Shown here one piece after another: positions 28,234 to 35,376 of a DNA stretch of 35,376 bases. The position numbers and the translations under genes were made by a program. This stretch comes from Oscillospiraceae bacterium. Its GTDB lineage: Bacteria; Bacillota; Clostridia; Oscillospirales; Oscillospiraceae. Every line of letters starts with the position of its first letter. Positions within the stretch are counted from its first letter, which is position 1. The notes beneath the pieces are model-generated. The model saw only the letters and a program-made list of their open reading frames with translations. It was not told where the DNA came from and did not search any database. The stretch is taken from positions 1 through 35,376 of the forward strand of contig CACYXC010000015.1 in the NCBI GenBank assembly GCA_902778285.1. Reading direction: 5' to 3'.

Positions 28234-31200
28234 ATGCTGCGTCTCATCATCGGCAAAGCCGGCGCCGGGAAGACCGGCGCGATCATCGAGGAGATCCGTC
28301 AGGCCGTCGCGGCCGGGCGGGGCGGCCGCATGCTTCTGGTGCCCGAGCAGTACAGCCACGAGGCCGAGCGCGAGCTCTGCCGCGTCTGCGGTGACTCCCT
28401 CTCCCTCTATGGCGAGGTGTTCAGCTTCACGGGCCTTGCCCGCCGCGTGCTGCAGCAGCAGGGCGGCGCGGCGCGGCAGTGGCTGGATAAGGGCGGAAGG
28501 CTGCTGTGCATGGCGCTGGCCCTCGAGCAGGTCGGCCCCCGTCTGCGCATCTACGAGGCGGCGCGGCGCAAAAGCGAGCTGCAGAGCATGCTGCTGGCCG
28601 CGGTGGACGAGCTCAAGAGCGCCTGCGTCACGCCCGAGATGCTGGAGCAGGCAGCCGAAGCCTGCGACGACGGTCTCGGCGACAAGCTGCGCGATCTGGC
28701 CCTGATCCGGGGCGCCTATGACGCCATCGCCGCGAGCGGCAGGGCCGACCCCGCCGACCGGCTCACGGTGCTGGCCGAAAAGATCGCGGACTCCGACCTC
28801 GGGCCGGAGAACCACATCTATGTGGACGGCTTCATCGACTTCACCCGGCAGGAGCAGGAGGTGCTGAGCGCGCTGCTGCGCAGGGGCGTGCAGCTCACGG
28901 TCTGCATGACCGTGGACGATCTGGAAGAGGGCAGCGAGGTCTTCGCCCTCCCGCGCATCTCCTGCCGCCGCCTGCTGGACACTGCGCGGGAGCTGGGCGT
29001 GCCCGCGCGGACGGAGCGGCTGAGCGGGGCCTCCAAGCCTGACGCCCTGCGCTGCTTCAGCGAGCATATGTTCTCCTTCTCGCGCGAGCGCTGGGAGGGC
29101 GAAAAGCCCCCCATCCGCCTCTCCGCCGCCGAGAGCGTTACCGCCGAGTGCGAGGCCGCGGCCGCGCGCGTGCTGGAGCTGGTGCGCGGCGAGGGCTGCC
29201 GCTGGCGGGATATCGCCGTCGCCGTGCGCGGCTTCGAGGACTACCGCGGGACGCTCGAGAGCGTATTCCGGCATTACGGCATCCCCCTCTTCACCGCCCG
29301 GCGCAGCGAGCTGCTGCAAAAGCCGCTGCCCGCACTGCTCTCGCTGGCCTACGAGATCCTCGAGAGCGGCTGGGACGTGGACGACGTGATCGGCTACATG
29401 CGCACCGGACTCACGGGCCTGAGCCGTGAAGACTGCGATCTGCTGTGCGATTACATCTATAAATGGCAGCTGCGCGCCGCCGCCTGGGAGCGAAAGGGCG
29501 ACTGGCGGCAGCATCCCGAGGGCTACGGCGCCGCCTACGACGAGGCGGCCGAGGAAAAGCTGCGGCGCATCAACACCCTGCGGCGCGCCCTGGCCGCTCC
29601 CCTGCTCCATCTGCGCGAGCGGGCGTTGGCCGCGGAGACGGCGCGGGAGCAGGCCGCGGCGCTGGCCGCCTATCTGGAGGAACTGGCGCTGCCGCGGCAG
29701 CTGGAGGAGCGCTCCGAGGCCCTTGAGGCGGACGGACGGCAGGCGCCGGCCGCCGAGTACCGCCAGCTCTGGGACATCCTCGTCAGCGCGCTGGAGCAGG
29801 CCGCCGCCATTCTGGACGATACGCGGATGGAGATGCACGATTTCGCTCAGCTCTTCCTGCGCATGCTCAGCCAGTACGACGTGGGGCTCATCCCCGTGGC
29901 GCTCGACCGGGTCTCCGCCGGCGACTTCGACCGCATGCGCCGCCGCACGATCCGGCATCTGCTGGTGCTCGGCTGCAGCGATGACCGTCTCCCCATGGCC
30001 GACGCCGAGGGCGGGGTCTTCACCGGGGAGGAGCGGGAGCGGCTGCTGGCGCTGGACATCGACCTCGGCGCGGGCGACGGCGAGCTGTGGCGGGAGTTCT
30101 CGCTGATCTACAACACACTGACGCTGCCGGACCGCAGCCTGTATCTGAGCTACGCGGTCGCGAACGCGGACGGGGACGCGCTGCGCCCCTCGCTGGTGTT
30201 CAGCCGGGCGAGGGAGCTCTTCGGCCTGCCGGTGGAGAGCCTCCCGGGAGAGCTTCTGCGCCTGTCGGCGCAGGCGCCGGCGCTGTCGCTCGCGGCTCTG
30301 GCCCTGCACGGCGGGAGCCCCGCCGCCCAGGCGGCCGCCGCCTATTTCCGGCAGGAGGAGCCGGCGCGCTTTGCCAGGCTCGAGGCCGCGGCGCAGATGA
30401 CGCGCGGGCGTCTCTCCCCCGAGGCGGTCCGGAGCCTCTACGGCAGCCGGCTGCGCCTGAGCGCCTCGCGCATCGACAAATTCGCCTCCTGCCGCTACGC
30501 CTATTTCTGTCAGTACGGCCTGCGGGCCAAAAAATACGAACCGGCCGGCTTCCAGCCGCCGGAGATCGGCACCTTCATGCACTATGTGCTCGAGCACGTC
30601 GCCCGCGCCGCGGGAGAGCGCGGCGGCTTCGCCGCCCTGACGGACGAGGAGCTGTACGCCCTGACGGAGGAATACGTGGCGGCCTACGTGCATGAGGAGC
30701 TCAACGACTTTCAGGAAAAGAGCAGCCGTTTCCGGCACCTCTTTTGCCGCCTGAGCGGGGACGTGCACCGCGTCGTGGCCGACATGGCGGGAGAGCTGCG
30801 GCGCTCGGACTTCGTGCCGCTGGACTTCGAGCTCGATTTCTCGAAGGCGCAGGACATGCGCCCGGTGGAGCTGTCGAAGGACGGCGCCTCCGTCACGCTC
30901 ACCGGCGTCGCCGACCGGGTGGACGGCTGGCTGCAAGGCGATAAACTCTACCTGCGCGTCGTGGACTACAAGACGGGCGTGAAAAAGTTCTCCCTCGCCG
31001 ACGTGTGGCACGGGATGGGCCTGCAGATGCTCCTGTACCTCTTCGCGCTGGAAAACGACGGCGCGGGACGCTACGGGAAGGAGATCGTGCCCGCGGGCGT
31101 GATGTACGTCCCGGCGCGAAGCCCCCTGCTCTCCCTCGACGCCGACGACGAGGCCGAGGCCGGGAAGCTCCGGCGGGACAAGCTGCGCCGCAGCGGTCTG

Positions 31201-31581
31201 GTGCTGGGCGACGGGGCGCTGATGGAGGCCTGGGAAAAGGGCGAGGACAAGCGTTACATCCCCGTGAAGTTCAAAAATGGCAGGGCCGGGGCCGAGGGCG
31301 TGGCGTCGCTCGCGCAGCTTGGCGCGCTGCGGGAGCATATCCGGGACACGCTCGGCGAGATGGCGCAGGCCCTGAGCCGGGGCAGCATCGCGGCCGACCC
31401 CTTCTACCGCAGCCAGCAGGAGAACGCCTGCGCCAAATGCGAGTATTACGACGCCTGTCATTTCATCGACGGAGAGAACGGCGAGCATATCCGTTACCTG
31501 CCCCGCTACAGCGACAAGGAGGTCTGGGGCATGCTGGAGGAGCAGCGGCTCGCCCGGACGGACGGGAGCGATCATGTCTGA
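28234..31581 (+). CDS. addB: ATP-dependent helicase/nuclease subunit B
   Basis: A 1115-residue subunit of the AddAB helicase-nuclease, which resects double-strand DNA ends and responds to Chi for recombination. The Walker A-like GKAGAGKT (7-14) is followed by MLLVPEQYSHEAERELC, typical for AddB. The C-terminal nuclease domain has VVDYKTG (Asp911, Lys913). Cys753 in SCRYAYF plus Cys1066, 1069 and 1075 (CAKCEYYDAC) form the 4Fe-4S cluster that braces the nuclease domain. GGGAGGG precedes ATG 28234. addA overlaps its end by 8 bp. Confidence 0.96.
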   Translation: MLRLIIGKAGAGKTGAIIEEIRQAVAAGRGGRMLLVPEQYSHEAERELCRVCGDSLSLYGEVFSFTGLARRVLQQQGGAARQWLDKGGRLLCMALALEQVGPRLRIYEAARRKSELQSMLLAAVDELKSACVTPEMLEQAAEACDDGLGDKLRDLALIRGAYDAIAASGRADPADRLTVLAEKIADSDLGPENHIYVDGFIDFTRQEQEVLSALLRRGVQLTVCMTVDDLEEGSEVFALPRISCRRLLDTARELGVPARTERLSGASKPDALRCFSEHMFSFSRERWEGEKPPIRLSAAESVTAECEAAAARVLELVRGEGCRWRDIAVAVRGFEDYRGTLESVFRHYGIPLFTARRSELLQKPLPALLSLAYEILESGWDVDDVIGYMRTGLTGLSREDCDLLCDYIYKWQLRAAAWERKGDWRQHPEGYGAAYDEAAEEKLRRINTLRRALAAPLLHLRERALAAETAREQAAALAAYLEELALPRQLEERSEALEADGRQAPAAEYRQLWDILVSALEQAAAILDDTRMEMHDFAQLFLRMLSQYDVGLIPVALDRVSAGDFDRMRRRTIRHLLVLGCSDDRLPMADAEGGVFTGEERERLLALDIDLGAGDGELWREFSLIYNTLTLPDRSLYLSYAVANADGDALRPSLVFSRARELFGLPVESLPGELLRLSAQAPALSLAALALHGGSPAAQAAAAYFRQEEPARFARLEAAAQMTRGRLSPEAVRSLYGSRLRLSASRIDKFASCRYAYFCQYGLRAKKYEPAGFQPPEIGTFMHYVLEHVARAAGERGGFAALTDEELYALTEEYVAAYVHEELNDFQEKSSRFRHLFCRLSGDVHRVVADMAGELRRSDFVPLDFELDFSKAQDMRPVELSKDGASVTLTGVADRVDGWLQGDKLYLRVVDYKTGVKKFSLADVWHGMGLQMLLYLFALENDGAGRYGKEIVPAGVMYVPARSPLLSLDADDEAEAGKLRRDKLRRSGLVLGDGALMEAWEKGEDKRYIPVKFKNGRAGAEGVASLAQLGALREHIRDTLGEMAQALSRGSIAADPFYRSQQENACAKCEYYDACHFIDGENGEHIRYLPRYSDKEVWGMLEEQRLARTDGSDHV

Positions 31582-34500
31582 ATACAGGCCGACAATTGCA
31601 CAGAAGGACGCCATCGAGTGCCGGGGCGGGACCGTCCTGGTCTCCGCCGGCGCGGGCAGCGGCAAGACCAGGGTGCTCACCGAGCGCCTGCTGCGCTATA
31701 TCCGCGACGAGGAGCAGCCCGCCGATCTGGACAGCTTCCTGATCATCACCTTCACGCGCGCCGCCGCGGGAGAGCTGCGCGGCCGCATCACCGAGGAGCT
31801 GAACGAGGCGCTGGCCGCAGACCCCGGCAACCGGCGTCTGCGGCGGCAGAGCGCGCTGGTGCGCCGCGCGCAGATCGGCACGATCCACGGCTTCTGCGCG
31901 GCGCTGCTGCGGGAATTTGCGCACCGCGCCGCTCTGAGCCCGGACTTCCGCATCGCCGCGGAGGAGCGGGCGGCGGACATGAAGGCCGCCGCGCTGGAGC
32001 GGACGATGGAGCGCTGGTACGACAGGCAGGACGAGAAGCCGGGCTTTGCCCTGCTGGCCGACACGGTCGGCGCCGGGCGGGACGACCGGCGCCTTGCCGA
32101 GCTCGCCCTCTCGCTCTATGACAGGATGCAGTGCCACCCGCGGCCTGAGCGCTGGGCCGGGGAGCAGGTCTCGCTTCTGCGGGAGAAGGTCTCTGACGTG
32201 GGCGAGACGCTCTGGGGGCGGGAACTGCTGCGCCGCGCCGCCGAGCAGGCCGAATACTGGTGCACGGAATTTGACCGGATGATGCCCACGGTCTGTCAGG
32301 ACGAGAAGATCCGGAAGGCCTATTACGACAGCTTTGCCGGGACCGCCGACGCGCTGCGTGAGCTGCGCCGCGCTCTCTCGCTCGGCTGGGAGCAGGCGAG
32401 AGCCTGCTTCCCCATCCCCTTCCCGACCCTCGGAAGACTTCTGAAATACGACGATCCCGACGCCGCCGAATACGTCAGGGAGCGGCGCAAGGCCTGCAAG
32501 GCCGCCATGGACAGGCTCGCGGACAGCTTCGCCGACTCCTCGGACAAGCTGCTCGCGGACATGGCGGCAGCCGAGCCCGCGATGAGCGCCCTGCTGCAGC
32601 TGGTGCTGGATTTCGAGGCGGAGTACGCAAAGGACAAGCGCCGGGCCAATCTGCTGGACTATGCCGATCTCGAACACATGGCGGCGGCGCTGCTCACGAA
32701 CGAGGACGGCAGCCCCACGGAGCTGGCCCGCGAGATCTCCGGGCGCTATACCGAGATCATGGTGGACGAGTATCAGGACGTGAGCCGGGTGCAGGACGCG
32801 ATCTTCCGCGCCGTCTCCCGGGAGGGGAAGAACCTCTTCCTGGTGGGCGACGTGAAGCAGTCGATCTACCGCTTCCGGCTGGCCGACCCCACGATCTTCA
32901 CCGAGAAATACGAGAGCTACGCCGACGCGCCCGCGCCCGGTGAGCCGCGGCGCATCCTGCTGCGGGAGAATTTCCGCTCCCGGCGCGAGATCCTCGACGC
33001 CGCGAACGCGGTCTTCTCCCTGTGCATGTCCAGGTCGCTGGGCGATCTGGACTACGACGAGGCGGCTGCCCTGCGCTATGGCGCGGACTATGCCGGCGCC
33101 GCGCCGCTGCCGGAGCTGACGCTCCTGCGGCTGAGCGCGGGCGGGGACGACGAGGAGAGCCCGGACAGGACCGCCGCGGAGGCCGCGGCCGTGGCAAAAC
33201 ATATCCGCGCACTGGTGGAGTCCGGCGCGACGGTCACCGAGCGCGGCGCGCAGCGCCCCATGCGCTACCGCGACGTCGCGATCCTGCTCCGCTCGGTCAA
33301 CAGGGTGGGCGGCGTCTACCGGCGGGAGCTGGTCCGTCAGGGCGTGCCTGTCGGCAGCGGGCAGGGCGGCGGCTTTTTCAGCAGCGTGGAGGTCTCCGCG
33401 CTGGTGAACATGCTCGCGCTGGTGGACAATCCCCATCAGGACATCCCGCTGATCGCCGTGCTGCGCTCCCCCGCCTTCGGCTTCGACGCCGACGAGCTGT
33501 CGCGCATCCGCGCAAGGGACAAGGACTGCGATCTCTTCGGCGCGCTGCGGCTGGACGCGGCGGAAAATGAGAAGAGCCGCGTCTTTCTCGCGCTGCTGGA
33601 GCGGCTGCGGCAGGAGGCGCCGGATCTGCCCGCTGTCGAGCTGACCTGGCGGCTCATCGAGGAGATGGATCTGATCGCGGTCTGCGCGGCCATGTCCGAC
33701 GGCGGCCTGCGCCGGGCGCGGATCATGGCGATGGTGACGCTCTCCGAGCGCTTCGAGGCCAGCGGCTACCGCGGGCTGCACCGTTATGTGCTGTGGCTGC
33801 GGCGGATGATCGAGAAGAATCAGGAACCGGCGCTCGGCTCCGACGGGGCCGACGCGGTGCAGATCCTGTCGGTGCACGCATCCAAGGGTCTGGAGTTCCC
33901 CGTGGTCTTCCTCTGCGACACCGCCCGGCAGTTTAACCGCCGGGACACGAGCGCCCCCGTACTCGTGCACCCGGAGCTGGGGCTGGGGCCGAAGCGAACG
34001 GACCTGGAGCGCCGGGTGGAGTACCCCACCTTGGCCCGCAACGCGATCAAACTGCGGCTCGAGCGCGAGACGCTTTCCGAGGAGCTGCGGCTTCTCTACG
34101 TGGCCATGACGCGCGCGAAGGAGCGGCTGTACCTGTACGCAGCGCTGAAGGACCCGGAGAAGAGCGTCGCAAACGCGCGCCTTACGCTGAGCGTGCCGAT
34201 GGCGGTGGAGGTGCTGGCGCGGGCCAAATCCCCCGCGGACTGGCTGATCAGCGCTGCGCTCGCGGACGGCGGGGCGCATCTGCGCCTGCGCACGATCGAG
34301 GACGCGAGCGAGGAGGCGGAGGAGCCCGCCGCGCAGGCGCAGCCGGAGCTCGACGCCGAGGCCGAAGCGGTCCTGCGGCGCAATCTCGCCTACCGCTATC
34401 CCCACCGCGCGGCCGAGGACCTGCCCTCCAAAATCACCGCCACCGAGCTCAAGGGCCGGGACGAGGAGGATGAGGAGGCCGCGGCGCTCCTGCCGAAGCG

Positions 34501-35074
34501 GCGCCGCACCTTCCGGATGCCGGACTTCACGCGGGAGGAAAAGCCCTTGTCCGGCGCCGAGCGCGGCACCGCCACGCATCTCGTCCTCCAGTACATGGAT
34601 TTCACGAAGGGCGACAGCCCCGAACATGTGAAGGAGGAGATCGAGCGCCTGCGCGCCGCGCGTTTCCTCAGCGACCGGGAGGCCGAAGCCGTGGACGCCG
34701 ACGCGGTCCGCAAGCTCTTCGCCTCGAAGCTTGGACAGCGGATGCTGGCGGCGGACGCGCTCCGGCGCGAGTTCAAATTCTCCCTGCTCATCGACGCCGG
34801 CGAGCTTCTCGGCGAGGCCTCCGGTGAAGAGCTGCTGCTGCAGGGCGTGGTGGACTGCTTTTTTGAGGAGGACGGAGAACTCACCATCGTCGACTACAAG
34901 ACCGACCGGCTCAAAACCCGCGCCGAGGCCGAGCGCCGCGCCGCCTTCTACGCGGGGCAGCTGCGCTCCTATGCCCGCGCGCTGACGCGCATCTGCCGCA
35001 AGCCGGTGCGCGAGTGCGCGCTCTACTTCCTCTCCGTCGGCGAGACGGTGATCGTGCCCTTTTCCGAATCATAA
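31574..35074 (+). CDS. addA: ATP-dependent helicase/nuclease subunit A
   Basis: A 1166-residue UvrD/Rep-type helicase fused to a RecB-like nuclease, partner of AddB. Walker A SAGAGSGKT (24-32), motif II VDEYQD, motif III LVGDVKQSIYRFR, QILSVHASKGLEFPVVFL (motif V) and LYVAMTRAKERLYLY (motif VI) are visible. The nuclease motif IVDYKTDR (Asp1107, Lys1109) is near the C-terminus. The length is close to other Clostridial AddA (about 1200). GGGAG lies upstream of ATG 31574, inside addB, so translation is coupled. Confidence 0.97.
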   Translation: MSEYRPTIAQKDAIECRGGTVLVSAGAGSGKTRVLTERLLRYIRDEEQPADLDSFLIITFTRAAAGELRGRITEELNEALAADPGNRRLRRQSALVRRAQIGTIHGFCAALLREFAHRAALSPDFRIAAEERAADMKAAALERTMERWYDRQDEKPGFALLADTVGAGRDDRRLAELALSLYDRMQCHPRPERWAGEQVSLLREKVSDVGETLWGRELLRRAAEQAEYWCTEFDRMMPTVCQDEKIRKAYYDSFAGTADALRELRRALSLGWEQARACFPIPFPTLGRLLKYDDPDAAEYVRERRKACKAAMDRLADSFADSSDKLLADMAAAEPAMSALLQLVLDFEAEYAKDKRRANLLDYADLEHMAAALLTNEDGSPTELAREISGRYTEIMVDEYQDVSRVQDAIFRAVSREGKNLFLVGDVKQSIYRFRLADPTIFTEKYESYADAPAPGEPRRILLRENFRSRREILDAANAVFSLCMSRSLGDLDYDEAAALRYGADYAGAAPLPELTLLRLSAGGDDEESPDRTAAEAAAVAKHIRALVESGATVTERGAQRPMRYRDVAILLRSVNRVGGVYRRELVRQGVPVGSGQGGGFFSSVEVSALVNMLALVDNPHQDIPLIAVLRSPAFGFDADELSRIRARDKDCDLFGALRLDAAENEKSRVFLALLERLRQEAPDLPAVELTWRLIEEMDLIAVCAAMSDGGLRRARIMAMVTLSERFEASGYRGLHRYVLWLRRMIEKNQEPALGSDGADAVQILSVHASKGLEFPVVFLCDTARQFNRRDTSAPVLVHPELGLGPKRTDLERRVEYPTLARNAIKLRLERETLSEELRLLYVAMTRAKERLYLYAALKDPEKSVANARLTLSVPMAVEVLARAKSPADWLISAALADGGAHLRLRTIEDASEEAEEPAAQAQPELDAEAEAVLRRNLAYRYPHRAAEDLPSKITATELKGRDEEDEEAAALLPKRRRTFRMPDFTREEKPLSGAERGTATHLVLQYMDFTKGDSPEHVKEEIERLRAARFLSDREAEAVDADAVRKLFASKLGQRMLAADALRREFKFSLLIDAGELLGEASGEELLLQGVVDCFFEEDGELTIVDYKTDRLKTRAEAERRAAFYAGQLRSYARALTRICRKPVRECALYFLSVGETVIVPFSES

Positions 35075-35088
35075 ACGCGAATTTTCCG

Positions 35089-35119
35089 CCGGATTTCGCA
35101 AGAAATGCTTGCAATCCGG
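35089..35119 (+). terminator. addA terminator-like hairpin overlapping the rpmE promoter
   Basis: CCGGATT / AATCCGG outer stem and GCAAG / CTTGC inner stem with loop AAATG. The right arm contains the -35 box of the rpmE promoter. No U-tract. Confidence 0.5.
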
Positions 35120-35137
35120 AAACAGCTGTGCTATACT
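35109..35137 (+). promoter_or_regulatory. rpmE promoter
   Basis: TTGCAA (35109-35114), 17 bp, TATACT (35132-35137). The predicted leader is about 70 nt and has no obvious L31-binding or zinc-responsive motif that I can recognise. Confidence 0.65.
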
Positions 35138-35212
35138 TCGCTTTGCGCCATGTAACTATGCCCGCTCGCGAGGGCACAATCATGGCAGCCTTAGATGAGG
35201 AGCGTACGCAAA

Positions 35213-35376
35213 ATGAAAGCAGGGATCCATCCCAACTACAAGCCGACCACCATTCGCTGCGCCTGCGGCAATGTGATCGAGACCGGTTCCACCAAGCAGA
35301 ACATCACCGTTGAAATCTGCTCCAAGTGCCACCCCTTCTACACCGGCAAGCAGAAGCTGGTCGACACCAGCGGCCG
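35213..35376 (+). CDS. rpmE: 50S ribosomal protein L31 (partial, cut by window end)
   Basis: The first 54 residues of L31 are visible. The start [20 protein letters not shown] is standard, followed by [20 protein letters not shown]. Cys16 and Cys18 plus Cys36 and Cys39 (the CxC and CxxC pairs) make this the zinc-binding form, which stores zinc in the ribosome. GAGGAG lies 10 nt upstream of ATG 35213. About 12-20 residues are missing at the end. Confidence 0.95.
   Translation, partial: MKAGIHPNYKPTTIRCACGNVIETGSTKQNITVEICSKCHPFYTGKQKLVDTSG

Noticed and set aside
28096-31680. 1194-codon minus-strand frame opposite addB
   Set aside because: Same reason: no recognisable domain, and it would overlap both addBA and the marR promoter.
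31463-34627. 1054-codon minus-strand frame opposite addA
   Set aside because: Shadow frame produced by GC-biased third positions; the plus strand has all helicase and nuclease motifs.

Overview
The window is high-GC, densely coded chromosomal DNA from a Gram-positive anaerobe, most likely a gut member of the Clostridia (Oscillospiraceae-like). The evidence is the combination of AddAB, a fused FeoA-FeoB, KhpB/Jag next to YidC, ThiT under a TPP riboswitch, QueH, a phosphate-butyryltransferase-type enzyme, an ECF sigma factor paired with a DUF4179-type anti-sigma factor, and AGGAGG-type ribosome binding sites. No tRNA, rRNA, phage or CRISPR array was seen. The genus assignment is inference.

Layout. 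1-5.8 kb (minus strand): possible end of an IS3-like element, S9 peptidase, FeoAB iron transporter with a palindromic operator, M42 aminopeptidase. 5.8-7.2 kb: two palindromic repeat elements, then a Ptb-type acyltransferase (minus). 7.2-8.1 kb: GNAT acetyltransferase (plus) and a run of hairpins. 8.1-10.4 kb: dCMP deaminase-CotH operon (minus). 10.4-12.3 kb: second copy of the palindromic element, queH with a leaderless-looking start, and galU. 12.25-13.2 kb: TPP riboswitch whose 5' third is duplicated around a hairpin-rich insert, then thiT. 13.2-16.7 kb: the rpmH-rnpA-yidD-yidC-khpB cluster, here without dnaA upstream or mnmE-mnmG downstream, then acpP. 16.8-17.0 kb: a compact transcription unit for a 35-residue Met/Cys-rich microprotein. 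17.0-19.9 kb: six hairpins in series leading into metNIQ. 19.9-23.8 kb: MITE-like element, nagA-lipoprotein operon, ECF sigma/anti-sigma pair (all minus). 23.9-28.1 kb: MarR regulator plus heterodimeric ABC exporter (minus) under a strong promoter with a palindromic operator. 28.2-35.1 kb: addB-addA. The start of rpmE is cut by the window end.

Most genes are ordinary housekeeping. The unusual content is between genes: head-to-tail trains of near-perfect hairpins in at least five intergenic regions (two of them copies of one element with terminal inverted repeats), a TPP riboswitch split by a similar insert, promoters embedded in the previous gene's terminator hairpin, and the Met/Cys microprotein unit with its own promoter, ribosome binding site and terminator.
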